A stretch of 64,000 nt of DNA from Bradyrhizobium sp. WSM471 (GTDB lineage: Bacteria > Pseudomonadota > Alphaproteobacteria > Rhizobiales > Xanthobacteraceae), in assembly GCF_000244915.1 (NCBI RefSeq), contig NZ_CM001442.1:1364001-1428000 (forward strand), read 5' to 3'. The notes under the pieces were generated by a model. The model had not been told where the DNA came from, ran no database searches, and saw only the letters and a program-made list of their open reading frames with translations. The number at the start of each line of letters is the position of its first letter. Position 1 is the first letter of the stretch. Both the position numbers and the translations under genes were made by a program. Shown here one piece after another: positions 48,230 through 58,825 of the stretch.

Positions 48230-49654
48230 TTGTCCGTGAATGGACCGAATACAGAATTCGCCCTCGACAGCAAGCGCAATGTGATGCCAAAGAAAAAACA
48301 GCACGTCGATCTATCGGACCAGAATCTCTTGAGTCTTATCCTGCGGCTCGCCATTCCGTCTGTTGTTGGATTATCGATCCATGCGCTGCAGCAGGTCGTC
48401 AATGCGATCTTTGTTGGCGCCCTAGGCGCGCAGGCGATCGCAGCTGTTAGCATGACCTTGCCGATCGTGGTCCTGCTCGCCGCAGCCGGACAGGGGATCG
48501 GTGTTGGAGCAGCGTCGTTCATATCTCGTCATCTGGGCGCTCGTGAGTACCTAGAAGCGAGTCGAGGCGCAAGCACGGCACTCGCGCTGGCCGCTCCGAT
48601 CGGTATCATAGTCACCCTCACTCTGCTTCCAAATCTGCCAGGGATATTTGCAACGCTCGGAGCAACCCCAACCATCATGCCCGTGGCGCTCGACTACGCG
48701 GGAACGGTTTTGTTGGGGTACACCCCGATGCTACTAAATACCGTCAGCGGGTTCATTGTAAGAGCCGAAGGCTATACACGATTTAGCATGTGGGTGATGA
48801 TGACCGCGTTTATCCTGAACGCTGTGCTTGATCCCGTCTTCATATTTTCACTTGACCTTGGCGTGCGAGGCGCAGCCCTCGCAACGCTGGTGTCTCAGAT
48901 CTCTGCTGTCGGACTGTATATCGTGTATTTTACGAAGCTTGGCGGGACGGTTCTCGTCAGGATATCTCACATATCATTGCGAGCAGATCGCATCAGACAG
49001 CTCGCGTTGGTAGGCGCGCCGGCGACAATGACGAGTATCTTATCTGCTCTTGCCGTTATGCTCTTGTACGGAGCTGCTGCGCCGTTCGGCGACGATTCCA
49101 TCGCCGCGGTTGGAATAGCTGTGCGTATCTTGATGGTCGGCGCACTGCCTATCACCGGGTTCTGTATTGGCGCTCAAGCTATCCTGGGTTTCGGTTGGGG
49201 CGCACGCGACTATGCTCATATATTGAGAGCTGCGAAGTTCATGCTCTTCGTGACGATCGCATTCTCGGTGCTGTATTCTGCGGCCGTTGTGATTTTTGCA
49301 AGGCCTTTGGTGAGCCTATTTAGCGATAACGAGTACGTCACCGAAATTGCCGTCTCGACCTGCATCGTGTTCCATCTCTTCTTTGGACTGTTTGGGGTTC
49401 AGAGTTTCGTGACGGCAATGCTTCAGTCATTTGGGAGAGCGCGCCTCAGTGCAATTGTGTCCTTGGCCAGGCAGGGGTATCTCTTCATACCGGCCGTACT
49501 ATTATTCCCGCTGGTAGCGGGTTTTAACGGACTGTTAGCCAGTCAAGCGCTCGCAGAGCTTGGCGCCGGAATAATCGCTCTCATCGTCATGTTCAACCAG
49601 TTCGGCGAGCTCAGACGAGCGCTCCGGCACGGTCCTCAAGAGCGATCGGGATAG
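48230..49654 (+). CDS. MATE-family efflux transporter
   Basis: 474 residues with 12 hydrophobic segments, normal for NorM/DinF-type exporters. Typical segments include LRLAIPSVVGLSIHALQQVV and the second-half copy LALVGAPATMTSILSALAVM. The start is uncertain: TTG at 48230 gives this length, while the ATG at 48284 gives a 456-residue protein starting MPKKKQHVDL and still full. It is visibly more A/T-rich than the core genes, with ATA and other codons rare elsewhere, which suggests transfer. It exports small organic cations or drugs by Na+ or H+ antiport; substrate unknown. Confidence 0.88.
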   Translation: MSVNGPNTEFALDSKRNVMPKKKQHVDLSDQNLLSLILRLAIPSVVGLSIHALQQVVNAIFVGALGAQAIAAVSMTLPIVVLLAAAGQGIGVGAASFISRHLGAREYLEASRGASTALALAAPIGIIVTLTLLPNLPGIFATLGATPTIMPVALDYAGTVLLGYTPMLLNTVSGFIVRAEGYTRFSMWVMMTAFILNAVLDPVFIFSLDLGVRGAALATLVSQISAVGLYIVYFTKLGGTVLVRISHISLRADRIRQLALVGAPATMTSILSALAVMLLYGAAAPFGDDSIAAVGIAVRILMVGALPITGFCIGAQAILGFGWGARDYAHILRAAKFMLFVTIAFSVLYSAAVVIFARPLVSLFSDNEYVTEIAVSTCIVFHLFFGLFGVQSFVTAMLQSFGRARLSAIVSLARQGYLFIPAVLLFPLVAGFNGLLASQALAELGAGIIALIVMFNQFGELRRALRHGPQERSG

Positions 49655-49734
49655 CGGGTTGAGCTGAGAACGGATATGATCGAGGCACAGAGCATTGGGC
49701 GCTAGCCTCCTGGGAGGCTCGCCGTTAAAGCGTG

Positions 49735-50330
49735 ATGGGACTAGCTTCGATAGCCTGAGTTTTTGAGGTAGTTGGCGCATTCTTCGGGTGTAAATGCATA
49801 AAGGAGTTCGCCGATGGCGGCGCAGACCGCATCGACGGTTCGTGCGGCTGCCTTGCGGAGCAAACGCTTGAGTTTGGCACGACTTGTTCGATGGGGTTCA
49901 GGTCGGGTGAGTATTTTGGCAGGAAGAAGAGCTTTGCTCCGGCGAAGCGGATGAGCTGGCGCACGGCTTTGCTTTTGTGGCTGCCGAGATTGTCCGGGAC
50001 GACGATGTCGCCGGGCCGAAGGGTCGGCAGGAGAACCTTCTCCACATAGATCGGAAGCTCACGCCATGATTGGTCCCTCGATGAACCATGGCACATTGAT
50101 CCGGTCATGGCGCAGGGCCGCCAGAAAGGTAATGGTTTTCCAACCCATCTGGCCCCGAGCAACGCTGCCGGTCTCATCGACCCGCTTCATCCAGCCGATC
50201 GCCGTGCTGATCGCCACTCCAAACTGCTTGGCGGCCCGATTGCGCGCCCTACCGGCCAAATTAAGGGCGTCAGCTCTTACGGCATTGATATCGGCCAAAG
50301 GCTGGAAGTCGAAACGGCCCAAGGCAGCGG
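49735..50330 (-). pseudogene. IS630-family transposase with internal deletion and frameshifts
   Basis: Minus-strand pieces give the N-terminal HTH end (IGWMKRVDETGSVARGQMG), then directly KTITFLAALRHDRINVPW, skipping about 90 residues including the first catalytic Asp. After a frameshift comes YVEKVLLPTLRPGDIVVPDN with LGSHKSKAVRQLI and FLPKYSPDLNPIEQV; after another shift the end is ECANYLKNSGYRS. The element cannot make a working transposase. Confidence 0.88.
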
Positions 50331-51204
50331 CAATGTGGTCGGCCGTGAAGCGGGGGTGATCTCAATCGAGAACTGACTGTCATACCAGTAACATGCGGCG
50401 TTTCCGAATTGGTGAATGGACCCCCCTTTGCGCTTTGCCACTCTATGGCAAGCAGCTAAATGCAATGGCGCCAATACAAAAGGTGATGCTAACTTTTGCT
50501 ACAAACCAGGTAAACACGGGCACGGTCATCGACAAGGCCTACAGCCAGAGCATCTTGATTGACCTACCTTATACTCAAACCGAATGTCGCATACGACATA
50601 AACAACGGCTGGGAGTGGGGAAACTTCAGCTGGGCCCAGTCGAGACGACGGATGAGATTCTGACGCGCGCAGCTGCCTCTCGGCATCGGATGGATTTCGC
50701 GTGCCTCAGTGCCGTCTTGAGTACGGCAGCGAACGAAAAAATGTTGGGCCCGTGTTCGAACCTGCGGGACTCGATCACGCATCGTGAATGTATCATCAGG
50801 TGAATCAGGCCGTAACCAGCTATCGGAGAACTTGCACATCTTGATCGGGCTACCGGCCGAACAGGATGTGAAGATTGGCGGAGGCCGGGACGGCCCCCGC
50901 GAATGGTTTGAATACGTTATCGACAATGTCTTACGTGTTTGCTGACTTTGCCGATCACTGCCCCTGGCACTTCGGCCAGGCGCGTCCGTATAAGCACGAC
51001 TTGAAGAGAGGCCGGAGCACTGACCTATGAACAAGCGGCCTCTCGATCGCGGCGCATCGTCTCATCCGCCGCATCGGGTTGGAGACAGTGCGATGGCGAG
51101 TTGGCTGTGGCATGACCTTCGTAGGTTGATCCTCTGGCCTTGTGCATCGACTCGCGGCATGCTCGTGAGCCCTTCGCGTACAAGGGCAAGTGCAGAATCG
51201 CGGC
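50331..51204. other. Island region without a recognisable gene
   Basis: About 870 bp. A 136-codon plus-strand frame at 50393-50803 and a 156-codon minus-strand frame at 50564-51034 overlap; neither is convincing. A plus-strand stretch at about 50,950-51,030 reads DHCPWHFGQARPYKHDLKRG before a stop and looks like a protein C-terminus, not identified. Confidence 0.45.
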
Positions 51205-52605
51205 TCATGCGGCATTCTCGCGATAACGGGTGCTCTCGTGCAGCATCTGCAAAACCGCGCTACGGTTCAGAAGCCCGCGGTCGATCGCGATTTCGATGAA
51301 GGGCCGCGTTTGCTCAGCGGCTGTAAGCACAAGTGTCGATACCTGTTCATAACCAAGGCGCGGTACGAACACGGTCGCAAGAGCCGAAGATTGCATCAAA
51401 TTGCTGAGCGACCGTTCCCGGTCTGCCCGGATCCCCGAGATGCATTGGTCGGCAAATATTCTGGCCGATCGCGTCAAAAGCTCGATCGAATCGAACAGGC
51501 GCGAGGCGATGACTGGCTCGAAGTGATTGATTTCGAGTTGGCCGTTCAACGCTGAGAGAGATACTGCGGCGTCGTTGCCCACGATAGCGAACGCAACTTG
51601 CTGGATCATCATTGGTAGGACTGGATTGAGTTTCCCTGGCATGATCGAAGAACCGGGCTGGAGAGCGGGCAACCGCAATTCGCCAAGCCCCGTATTTGGC
51701 CCAGAGGAAAGGATGATCAGGTCAGAGGCGATTTTCGCCATTACCTCTGCTGCGATGCGGATTTCCGACGACACGCGTGCGAAGGCGTCGGCGTTCTGCA
51801 TGGCATCGAACATGTCGTCGCCTGGGCGTACCGCGTGGCCCAAGATTGCCGCAAGATGTCCATAGACGGCACGGCGATAGCCCGGCACTGCTCCGAGCCC
51901 GGTGCCAATCGCAGTGCCTCCGAGGGGAAGCACCATCAATTCCTGGCGCGCTACGGACAGCTTCAAGGAGAGCCGCTTGATCGCTGATGCGTAACCGCCG
52001 AACGCCTGACCGAGCGTCATCGGCTGGGCGGCCTGCATGCATGTGCGGCCGACGCGCAATACGTCAGCGAATACAATGGCCCGCTCCGAAAGAGCGGCCG
52101 CCACCTGTTCCAGCGCACCCACCAGATCGCCGGACTTTTCGTGCGCCGCCAACTTGAGCGCCGAGGGCAGCACGTCGTTCGTCGACTGGCAAAGGTTCAC
52201 GTGATCATTTGGGTGGATCACGTCGTACCGGCCGGGCTTTTCACCGACAATTTGCAGGGCCCGGTTCGCCAGAACCTCGTTCATGTTCATGTTGATTGAT
52301 GTGCCGCCGGAGCCTTCGAGCAAATCGATGATAAACTGCCCATCGTGTTTACCAGCAATGACCTCGTCCGCAGCCGCGATTAGTGCTCCTGCTACTTTGG
52401 CGTCGAGGGCTCCGAGCTCACGGTTCGCCGCCGCGGCAGCGCGCTTGATGCGCGCTAGTGCCCGAAGAAGTGCCGGCTGATCACCGAGCTTCTGGAGTGA
52501 GATGTCGAAATTCTCGCTCCCACGTAGGGAGGCCAATCCGTACAGGGCGCGCAGCGGCAGCTCGCGCGTTCCTAGACTGTCTATTTCGGTGCGAGTCGCT
52601 GACAT
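51205..52605 (-). CDS. aspA: Aspartate ammonia-lyase
   Basis: 466 residues from the ATG at 52605. Aspartase/fumarase superfamily motifs are present: GSGGTSINMNMNEVLANRA, HPNDHVNLCQSTND, and the signature loop GSSIMPGKLNP with the catalytic Ser. Aspartase is favoured over fumarase by overall resemblance, but related lyases cannot be excluded. It releases ammonia from aspartate to give fumarate. It lies 100 bp downstream of a LysR regulator on the same strand, which is its likely controller. This is one of few intact metabolic genes in the island. Confidence 0.87.
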   Translation of the reverse strand: MSATRTEIDSLGTRELPLRALYGLASLRGSENFDISLQKLGDQPALLRALARIKRAAAAANRELGALDAKVAGALIAAADEVIAGKHDGQFIIDLLEGSGGTSINMNMNEVLANRALQIVGEKPGRYDVIHPNDHVNLCQSTNDVLPSALKLAAHEKSGDLVGALEQVAAALSERAIVFADVLRVGRTCMQAAQPMTLGQAFGGYASAIKRLSLKLSVARQELMVLPLGGTAIGTGLGAVPGYRRAVYGHLAAILGHAVRPGDDMFDAMQNADAFARVSSEIRIAAEVMAKIASDLIILSSGPNTGLGELRLPALQPGSSIMPGKLNPVLPMMIQQVAFAIVGNDAAVSLSALNGQLEINHFEPVIASRLFDSIELLTRSARIFADQCISGIRADRERSLSNLMQSSALATVFVPRLGYEQVSTLVLTAAEQTRPFIEIAIDRGLLNRSAVLQMLHESTRYRENAA

Positions 52606-52705
52606 CTCTGATCCCGGGTTCCGGACGCTACGCAAACAACTTTCTCCGAACACGGGCGAGAGTTAAAGCTAAAATCGGAGATGTTATGGAGGCTAATAAG
52701 TATGA

Positions 52706-53761
52706 TTAATTAGGGTTATGTGTTCGTCGAGAGTCTCCGGGTGGGCGACCCGCAACGCACCGGCAGGCGGCGTCCTCGTGAGCGAGCGGATCCAACACGA
52801 TGCTGCCGACGGAACGAGCCATCCAAGGAATTTGAGCCGCGATCTGGGGCAAGGTCCAGTTCCGCAGGAGCACACGAGCATCATCCGCTATTCGCGCAGC
52901 CAACGTGTCTAATCCGCCTTGCTTAGTCACCAACGCGATCGTGCGCGAGAGGCCGGTCGCCGGCAATGGCATGACTTCGAGCGCCGGCCGATGGACGGCA
53001 GCCTGCAATATGCACAGGGGTGTTGTAATCGCCACGCCGATGCCATTGGCGACCATCGAGAGTAGCGAGTCCGACGTGTCGAACGACATCGTCTGCGGAT
53101 GCTCTATCATTAGACGCCGGAGATGACGTTCAATTTGCGTTCCCATGTGCGAACGCGCGGTGTAGCGGATAAGTCGGTGCTCGAGTAGTAGGTCGTCCAG
53201 TGGACGATCGCGAAGAGTATCCGCCCAAGCAATCGGTGCTACCAGGAGGAATGGCTCGCGCAATAGGGGTAAGTGGGTAACTTCGTCAACGCCCTCCATT
53301 GGATCCGATGTGACAGCTGCATCGATCTCGTTGCGCATCAATGCCTCTGCGTGCGCGGGTACCAGCCCCGAATACGCGCTCACGCGAAGCGCGATTGAAC
53401 CCGCCATGAGGCTGCGGACCAACAGTGGTCCCACTGTGGACGCGAACGTGTCGATCATCCCGAGCCGAAGGTCCTCGCGTTCGGGACGCGCTGCGGCGGC
53501 CCGCATTTCCTCGACAGCTCGTCCGACGCGCTGGGTTATCTCGCGCATGTGGGTGAGCAGAGCTTGCCCCGCCTCCGTGGGCTCAAGGGGACGACGATCG
53601 CGACGGACGAGGGACGCGCCAATATGCGCCTCCGCGCGCTTCATCGCTTGTGAAACGGCCGATTGAGTGATGCCAAGTCTGAGGCCGGCCGCGCTCATGC
53701 TGCCCTCTTCGATGACGACGGCCGCGACTTCCAGTACACGCAAATCAGGCAAACTAAACAT
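52706..53761 (-). CDS. LysR-family transcriptional regulator
   Basis: 351 residues. N-terminal winged helix: LRVLEVAAVVIEEGSMSAAG then ITQSAVSQAMKRAEAHIGASLVRRDRRPLEPTEAG, a standard LysR HTH. The effector-binding domain follows to about residue 300; the last 40 residues (DPLAHEDAACRCVAGRPPGD) extend past the usual end and may be added sequence. Likely controls aspA directly downstream. Unlike most LysR genes it is not divergent from its target. Confidence 0.87.
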   Translation of the reverse strand: MFSLPDLRVLEVAAVVIEEGSMSAAGLRLGITQSAVSQAMKRAEAHIGASLVRRDRRPLEPTEAGQALLTHMREITQRVGRAVEEMRAAAARPEREDLRLGMIDTFASTVGPLLVRSLMAGSIALRVSAYSGLVPAHAEALMRNEIDAAVTSDPMEGVDEVTHLPLLREPFLLVAPIAWADTLRDRPLDDLLLEHRLIRYTARSHMGTQIERHLRRLMIEHPQTMSFDTSDSLLSMVANGIGVAITTPLCILQAAVHRPALEVMPLPATGLSRTIALVTKQGGLDTLAARIADDARVLLRNWTLPQIAAQIPWMARSVGSIVLDPLAHEDAACRCVAGRPPGDSRRTHNPN

Positions 53762-53949
53762 AGGAAGCCTACGCTAATGGATTTTTATCGGGTGAGCCAC
53801 TAGTCCGTTTTCTCAGTTGCGGCGAGTCAATCTACTCGACAGGTTGGTGCACCGGAAACTCGCGCTTGCTGCGCAAACAGCCGATTCCAAAGCCGCAGCG
53901 GTGGAACTGTTCGACGACACTTCATTTATCCACATTTCCAACCGCTCCA
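53762..53949. other. Gap before LysR gene
   Basis: About 190 bp containing the lysR promoter region and the start of an unexplained plus-strand frame (53817-54071, LLDRLVHRKLALAAQTADSK) that overlaps the IS4 remnant and is not recognised. Confidence 0.4.
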
Positions 53950-54350
53950 ATTTCGGCGCAGAGTTCGATCCGGTGTGTCTGGAGAGTCCGCGCCAGATGA
54001 CAACATTTCCGGGTGGCGGATCGGCGGCCCTGGCCAGGTCGCCACCCAATAGTGCAAGTTCGGTCAAGTAGAATGCGGGGGCTCCAAGGCGACCTCGTCG
54101 AATGCCGACGTCCTTGATGAGTTCATCGAGCAATACGATCTCGGTGTCTGTGAAGGCGATCTTCGGTGATGCGTCCGGGCCGTACGATTGAGCATGATGA
54201 GCCAGAGGACGCGCCAGCTGAGAGGGCAGACGACCGCCATCAAACTAGCGAGCCGCTCCGCGGTCCGCAGTTTTGAGTCCTCCGCACTGCAGCCCGATTT
54301 TAGGAGCTTCTGGAACAGCTCGATTTTCGTGCACGCACCTATTGGATCAT
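53950..54350 (-). pseudogene. IS4-family transposase, C-terminal remnant
   Basis: Minus-strand reading with one frameshift near 54,195: KIELFQKLLKSGCSAEDSKL, RTAERLASLMAVVCPLSWRV, LWLIMLNRTA, then IAFTDTEIVLLDELIKDVG and GGDLARAADPPPGNVVIWRG LSR. This is the C-terminal third of an IS4-type DDE transposase, with the E-containing K/R helix region and the DPPPGN-WRGLSR end. The N-terminal two thirds are gone. Confidence 0.82.
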
Positions 54351-55330
54351 GGACGTAGCCGCGCCTTCTCTCTTATCAACGATGAGTGCGCCGCCTTTGT
54401 CCATGAGGTCAGAAGTTGACGCGATGGCCGCCGCGCATGAGCTCCCTCTTGAGCCTGTGGTTTTGGCCGACGCGGGCATCGATGTGTAGGTGCCTGCGAG
54501 TTCGCGGATATGGGTATCCGCAGATACGTCCGACCACCGGCCGATGATCCAATGCGACGGCCATCCCGAAACGAGTGAAGCGACCTGCCACAATGCGCTC
54601 AAGAGCGTAATCTTGATCTAGAGGCCGCGCCGATCTTGAGTCTCGTCTTCGGCACCATCATGCGAGTTCATTGACAGTAAGCCCAGTTCTAGACCATGGC
54701 TTTGAGATCCCAGTGGGTCTAAGGACGCAATTGATCGAGTCGCTGGTTGGAATGCCATTGTGATGCTGGTGAGCGCTCAATCAGGAAAGCACGCAAGTAG
54801 ACGTCATCAGCTTGCTCATTTCGCGCAGGAAGGCGATGATGGCTCAGCTGCTCGGCAGCGCCTCGGAAGAGCCAGCAAAGAGCGCCTTCGGTTGAGCGCG
54901 ATAGGACCGATCATCGAGAAGCGCGTCACACGCCAGCGTGAGGACGCTCACGGGATGAAGAAGGCGAGCTTGCCCGTCTGTCCGGTAGCGTCAATTATGA
55001 TGCTAGAATGCGGGGTAATCTCAGGACAGAGACATTGTTGTGGAAAGAATGCAAAAGTGTCCCGCAGTGCGGTAGACCGCTCGACCGAATGCTCCTCGCA
55101 ATGCCGCAACGGCGCAATCCCCCGAGATGTTCGCGTACATCGCCAAAAACTTCGATGCCGAGTTCCTCAACGAGTTCTCGGGCAAGGCCTGGCGTGGTGT
55201 TTCACCCCCTTCGGCCGGTCCGCCGGGCTGCACGAACATTTTGGTCCAACGCTCGCGTACCAGCGGAAGGTTTCGTGCGACATTCGTGGTAGGGCACGCG
55301 GCGATCCGCGCCGTGCGCACGGCTGCGGCG
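54351..55330. other. Island region without a recognisable gene
   Basis: About 980 bp of decayed sequence. Minus-strand ARELVEELGIEVFGDVREHL GGLRRCGIA at about 55,105-55,200 has coding character but no family comes to mind, and a frame near 54,409-54,620 with RFTRFGMAVALDHRPVVGR is similar. Neither has a start or a full domain. Confidence 0.45.
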
Positions 55331-56536
55331 TTATCCATCAAGCAACGCCCCCTTTTTTAGGTCACCCTCTGGGGCCGCTTGCGGGAGAACTATCAGCAGA
55401 GGGATGATGATGACCATACCAGCTGCCAGCATCACTCCTGATGGGCCGGCTACAGTCAACACCTGGGCGCCAAGGACGGCTCCGAAGCCGATGGCCGAAT
55501 TGATGACCGCCGAGTGCATCGCGGCAGCAGTCATCACTGTCGAACCGGCGGCGCGCAGGATCCAGGTCTGGAGTCCCGCGAACAGCGCCGCGACGGCCGC
55601 GCCCCAGATGACCAGCAAGACAAGGACCCGGCCTGTCCCCAACTGGGGACCAAACCATCCAAGGCCAACGAGCGCCAGACACAGAGCAAGCAGCCCCGCA
55701 GTGATGATGGGCTTCATGAAGCGGTCGATGAGGACGCCCGCCAGGATGTTCCCCAGGAATCCTGCTCCGCCAAACCCGAACAACAGCGCGCCAATCATGA
55801 CTTGGGCAACATTTGGAATCTCGTTGAGGAATGGTTCTATAAATGTGTACGCCCCGAAATGCGCCGCCGCCATGAATGTCGTTACGGCATAGATCCCCAA
55901 CAGGTCATGCCTGCGGCAGACTGATCCAAGCTCTCTCCATCCCGCTGGCGTCCCGGCCTGCATTTTCGGAAGAACTGCCACCATCAGGGCTGAGGTGATC
56001 AGTCCGATGGCGCCAATTAATCTGAACGCTGCACGCCATCCGCTCACCTGACCGACGAAGTTCGCGAGCGGCACGCCAACAACGGTCGCCATCGAGATCC
56101 CGCCGAATACGATTGCCGTCGCAACACCCATACTGCGGGACGGCGCAATCTTAGACGCAACCACAGCCGCCATGGCCCAATAGAAACCGTGAACGACAGC
56201 GCCCACCGTGCGTGCCAGCAACAACCCTTCGAAAGTGTGAGACATCGTCGCCGCAAACGTTGTTGCGGAAAGGATAAGAGTCAAGGCGATGAGTAGCGGC
56301 TTGCGAGGAAACTTCTGAAGCAGAACAGGTGACAACAGACCGCTGGCAGCACCGATCCAGGCATAGAGGGCCACCGTGAGCCCGACCGCTGCCTGATCTC
56401 GTCCGAGGTCGCGAGCAATCTGAGACAACAGCCCGATAGGTGCTATCTCTGCCAAGACGATGTGAAACGAGGCGATGCCTAGCACGATGACGGCGAGCCA
56501 GATGCGGAGCGAAGATTCTGTGCCGTCACTCGTCAT
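55331..56536 (-). CDS. MFS transporter (DHA1-like)
   Basis: 401 residues with 12 hydrophobic segments in two halves. Motif A-like region between helices 2 and 3 (PVLLQKFPRKPLLI) and the helix 5 stretch GVATAIVFGGISMATVVGVPLANF, typical of DHA1 efflux proteins such as AraJ/sugar-efflux and drug exporters. Complete with ATG at 56536. No regulator is adjacent; the flanks are remnants. Substrate unknown. Confidence 0.88.
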   Translation of the reverse strand: MTSDGTESSLRIWLAVIVLGIASFHIVLAEIAPIGLLSQIARDLGRDQAAVGLTVALYAWIGAASGLLSPVLLQKFPRKPLLIALTLILSATTFAATMSHTFEGLLLARTVGAVVHGFYWAMAAVVASKIAPSRSMGVATAIVFGGISMATVVGVPLANFVGQVSGWRAAFRLIGAIGLITSALMVAVLPKMQAGTPAGWRELGSVCRRHDLLGIYAVTTFMAAAHFGAYTFIEPFLNEIPNVAQVMIGALLFGFGGAGFLGNILAGVLIDRFMKPIITAGLLALCLALVGLGWFGPQLGTGRVLVLLVIWGAAVAALFAGLQTWILRAAGSTVMTAAAMHSAVINSAIGFGAVLGAQVLTVAGPSGVMLAAGMVIIIPLLIVLPQAAPEGDLKKGALLDG

Positions 56537-57415
56537 TATTAAACATCACTGTACGAAGGATCCGCCCGTTTGATTTGTCGATGATCAGCCGCTGCTTGTA
56601 CGCATTTTTCATCCATGGACGTGGCGCCGCATGGCACGGGCGTCTCTCCGGATGTTAATCGACCTGCATCGGTGGTATCCGATCGTTACGGTTGCATGGG
56701 TCGTTCTCTCCATCAACTGCGAGAGTTGATAGTTGACACACGACAAACGGCACTCGGTGTCCTCGACTGGCGTCCTGAGTGGGACTGTCGTTCCGGCCGG
56801 GGTCGTGAAAGAGGGCCTGACCTTACTCGAAGAGCTGCGTCGCTCGCCACCAGGCGCTGCGCTTCGCCAACCCCGCCAAACGAACGGTGCAATAGCATCG
56901 TGATGCCTTTCGTGCGTTCGGACGGCCTGCAGATTGCCGAGCTGCCAACACCGAGGAGGAGGTCTCACTCACGATGTCCCGGCACTGCTTCGGCAGCTTT
57001 AGCAGGGCGCTCGCGGATCATGATCTCCGGGGAGCCGCGATTGCCTCGCCTGCGTACGCGCGCGCTGGGTGTCAATCGGCCCTTTAATTGCGGTTTGTTG
57101 TCAAACTTACATTTCTGAACTCGCCCACGGCACGGTGGTAGTGCTCGCGCCGTCGGAGGTGGTCCGGATTGCGGAGACGGCGCGGGCCGGCTGATACGTG
57201 CATTGGATCGCCGGGGCTGGTTGAGGTCTTCGCTGGGATCATGGTCCTTTCCAAGTCGCGCAGCGCCTCATGATGATGTCGGGGTCGGGCGCCTCAACGT
57301 TTGCAGCGGAGTGCGGACGAGCCGCCACCGCCTGATTGACCGAGGCCGCCACAACACCGTCCCAGCGAGACATCGCCAATCCGGCAGACCGGACCAGGAA
57401 CTCTACAAGATCGGA
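56537..57415. other. Island region without a recognisable gene
   Basis: About 880 bp. Several overlapping frames of 100-170 codons are present on both strands but have no start signals or motifs. The 57,120-57,400 part is GC-rich and may derive from the next IS element. Confidence 0.45.
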
Positions 57416-57760
57416 TCAGGCTTCCTTCCCCTGGCCCCAGTCGAACGATGTGCCGTAGACCCAGATACAGTGAAGAAGGATGGCGAGTTTGCGCGCGATG
57501 GCGACCTTTGCCTTTCGCATGCCAATCCGCTTAGCGAGCTTCATGCCCCAAGCCCTAAGAGAGGACCATTTCTTCGTTCGATGAAGCAGGACGATCGCCG
57601 CCTCGTACAGGTAGGTTGGGAGAAGACGGTCGCCCCATCGTGATATCTTGCCCAGTTTCGCCAGAGTGGTTGCGTCGAGGCGTAAGACCCAGATAGGCGC
57701 CGACGCTTGATGCCGATCGGAAGCGCGATGTTTCAAGGTGCCGTCGCATGCGCTGGTTCA
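57416..57760 (-). pseudogene. IS110-family transposase, C-terminal remnant
   Basis: Minus-strand reading with one frameshift near 57,670 gives [25 protein letters not shown], then [56 protein letters not shown], the IS116/IS110/IS902 C-terminal domain with its conserved Ser. It stops at 57416. The DEDD domain is missing here. Confidence 0.85.
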
Positions 57761-58509
57761 TTAGGAGGACGGATCGAGCTTTAGCATTGATGCTAGCAGC
57801 CGCTCCGGCTTTGAATCCTCAAGTGGGCTTCAACGCGCGATGCCAACGGGCCGTATGTTGGTCCGTGCGAAGCCCGAATGATGGACGGAAGCGTTCCGCG
57901 GTTACATAAATTAGACTACGAGGGGCGCGGATCGGTGGTGGACGCCCGAAATGTCCCGGCTCAGCAAAATCCCCTTGGAATTCCGATAGGTGAGTTCGGC
58001 ATTGCCTTCGCGCATCTCAAAATTCGATTTTCAGTTCTAGCCGGTTCGCTGCGCCAAGAGGATTGCCAACCTCCACGACGAGAGGCTCTAGGGCGGAGAG
58101 CGATCCCATAATGGCGTGGCGACTGGACGAGCACTCACCAAAGATGGCCCCGCCCAATTAAGGTAAATTCAATCCAGCCCTGCCCCGACACTTATTGATG
58201 TGAAGGTAAACGATCATCGCCGCTGCGTATCATTTCTCGGCGAGATCATCCAGCACTTGAAGGGCGACTACGCGGTTTCAGCTTCAGCGTACGCGCCAGG
58301 CGTGTGGCTGAGCAAAGAACGCGGCGACCGCATGCACAACCGCGGCCGCAGGTGCGGCGTCGTGATCCCCGAAGGCTCCTGATGGAGGGCGTTGAGGAGC
58401 CTGCCCACAATCTACGAATTGCCTGCTTGTGAGCCCTCGAGGCTGGCGACCTTGACCGGATCCAACGTCCGGCGAAGGGAGCTCGCGCAGCAATAGCCTT
58501 ATGTCGTAG
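57761..58509. other. Island region without a recognisable gene
   Basis: About 750 bp between two IS110-type pieces. A 77-codon plus-strand frame at 57878-58111 and minus-strand frames at 58,246-58,500 are open but not recognised. Confidence 0.4.
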
Positions 58510-58700
58510 CCCTCTCGAACCGCTCGAGAGTCCTTGCTTAGCTTTCCCATCCCTTCGTTGGTCCACACTGTTGAACTCGCGCCGCAGCATGGTATCGGGT
58601 TTGATCAGCGCCGGCGCCACCACCTCCAGTCCAGGATGATCGGCGAGGATGACCTTCCGACCAATAAGCCGCTCGCGAGCGCCTTCAAATCGCGCTATGA
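58510..58700 (-). pseudogene. Possible IS110-family transposase middle fragment
   Basis: Minus-strand reading gives GLEVVAPALIKPDTMLRREF NSVDQ and, shifted, GKLSKDSRAVREGYDIRLL. This resembles the linker of IS1111-type IS110 transposases (PGLExxxxALLKARxxLRxEFNxL...VRKLARDD). It would be the part upstream of the C-terminal remnant at 57416-57760 if about 750 bp had been inserted or rearranged between them. Confidence 0.5.
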
Positions 58701-58755
58701 CGAGCGGGCGGACTGACTGTTACCCGTCTACCAAACGGGACAAAGAGGCGTTACG

Positions 58756-58774
58756 CTAGCGAGCATCGCTAGCT
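58756..58774. repeat. Small perfect hairpin
   Basis: GCTAGCGA-GCA-TCGCTAGC, an 8-bp perfect stem with a 3-nt loop, about 50 bp beyond the csp terminator. Role unknown. Confidence 0.6.
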
Positions 58775-58825
58775 ACGTTCTCTTGTATTCGGACCCGCGA
58801 AACGTCGAAAATTGGCGAGAAATGA

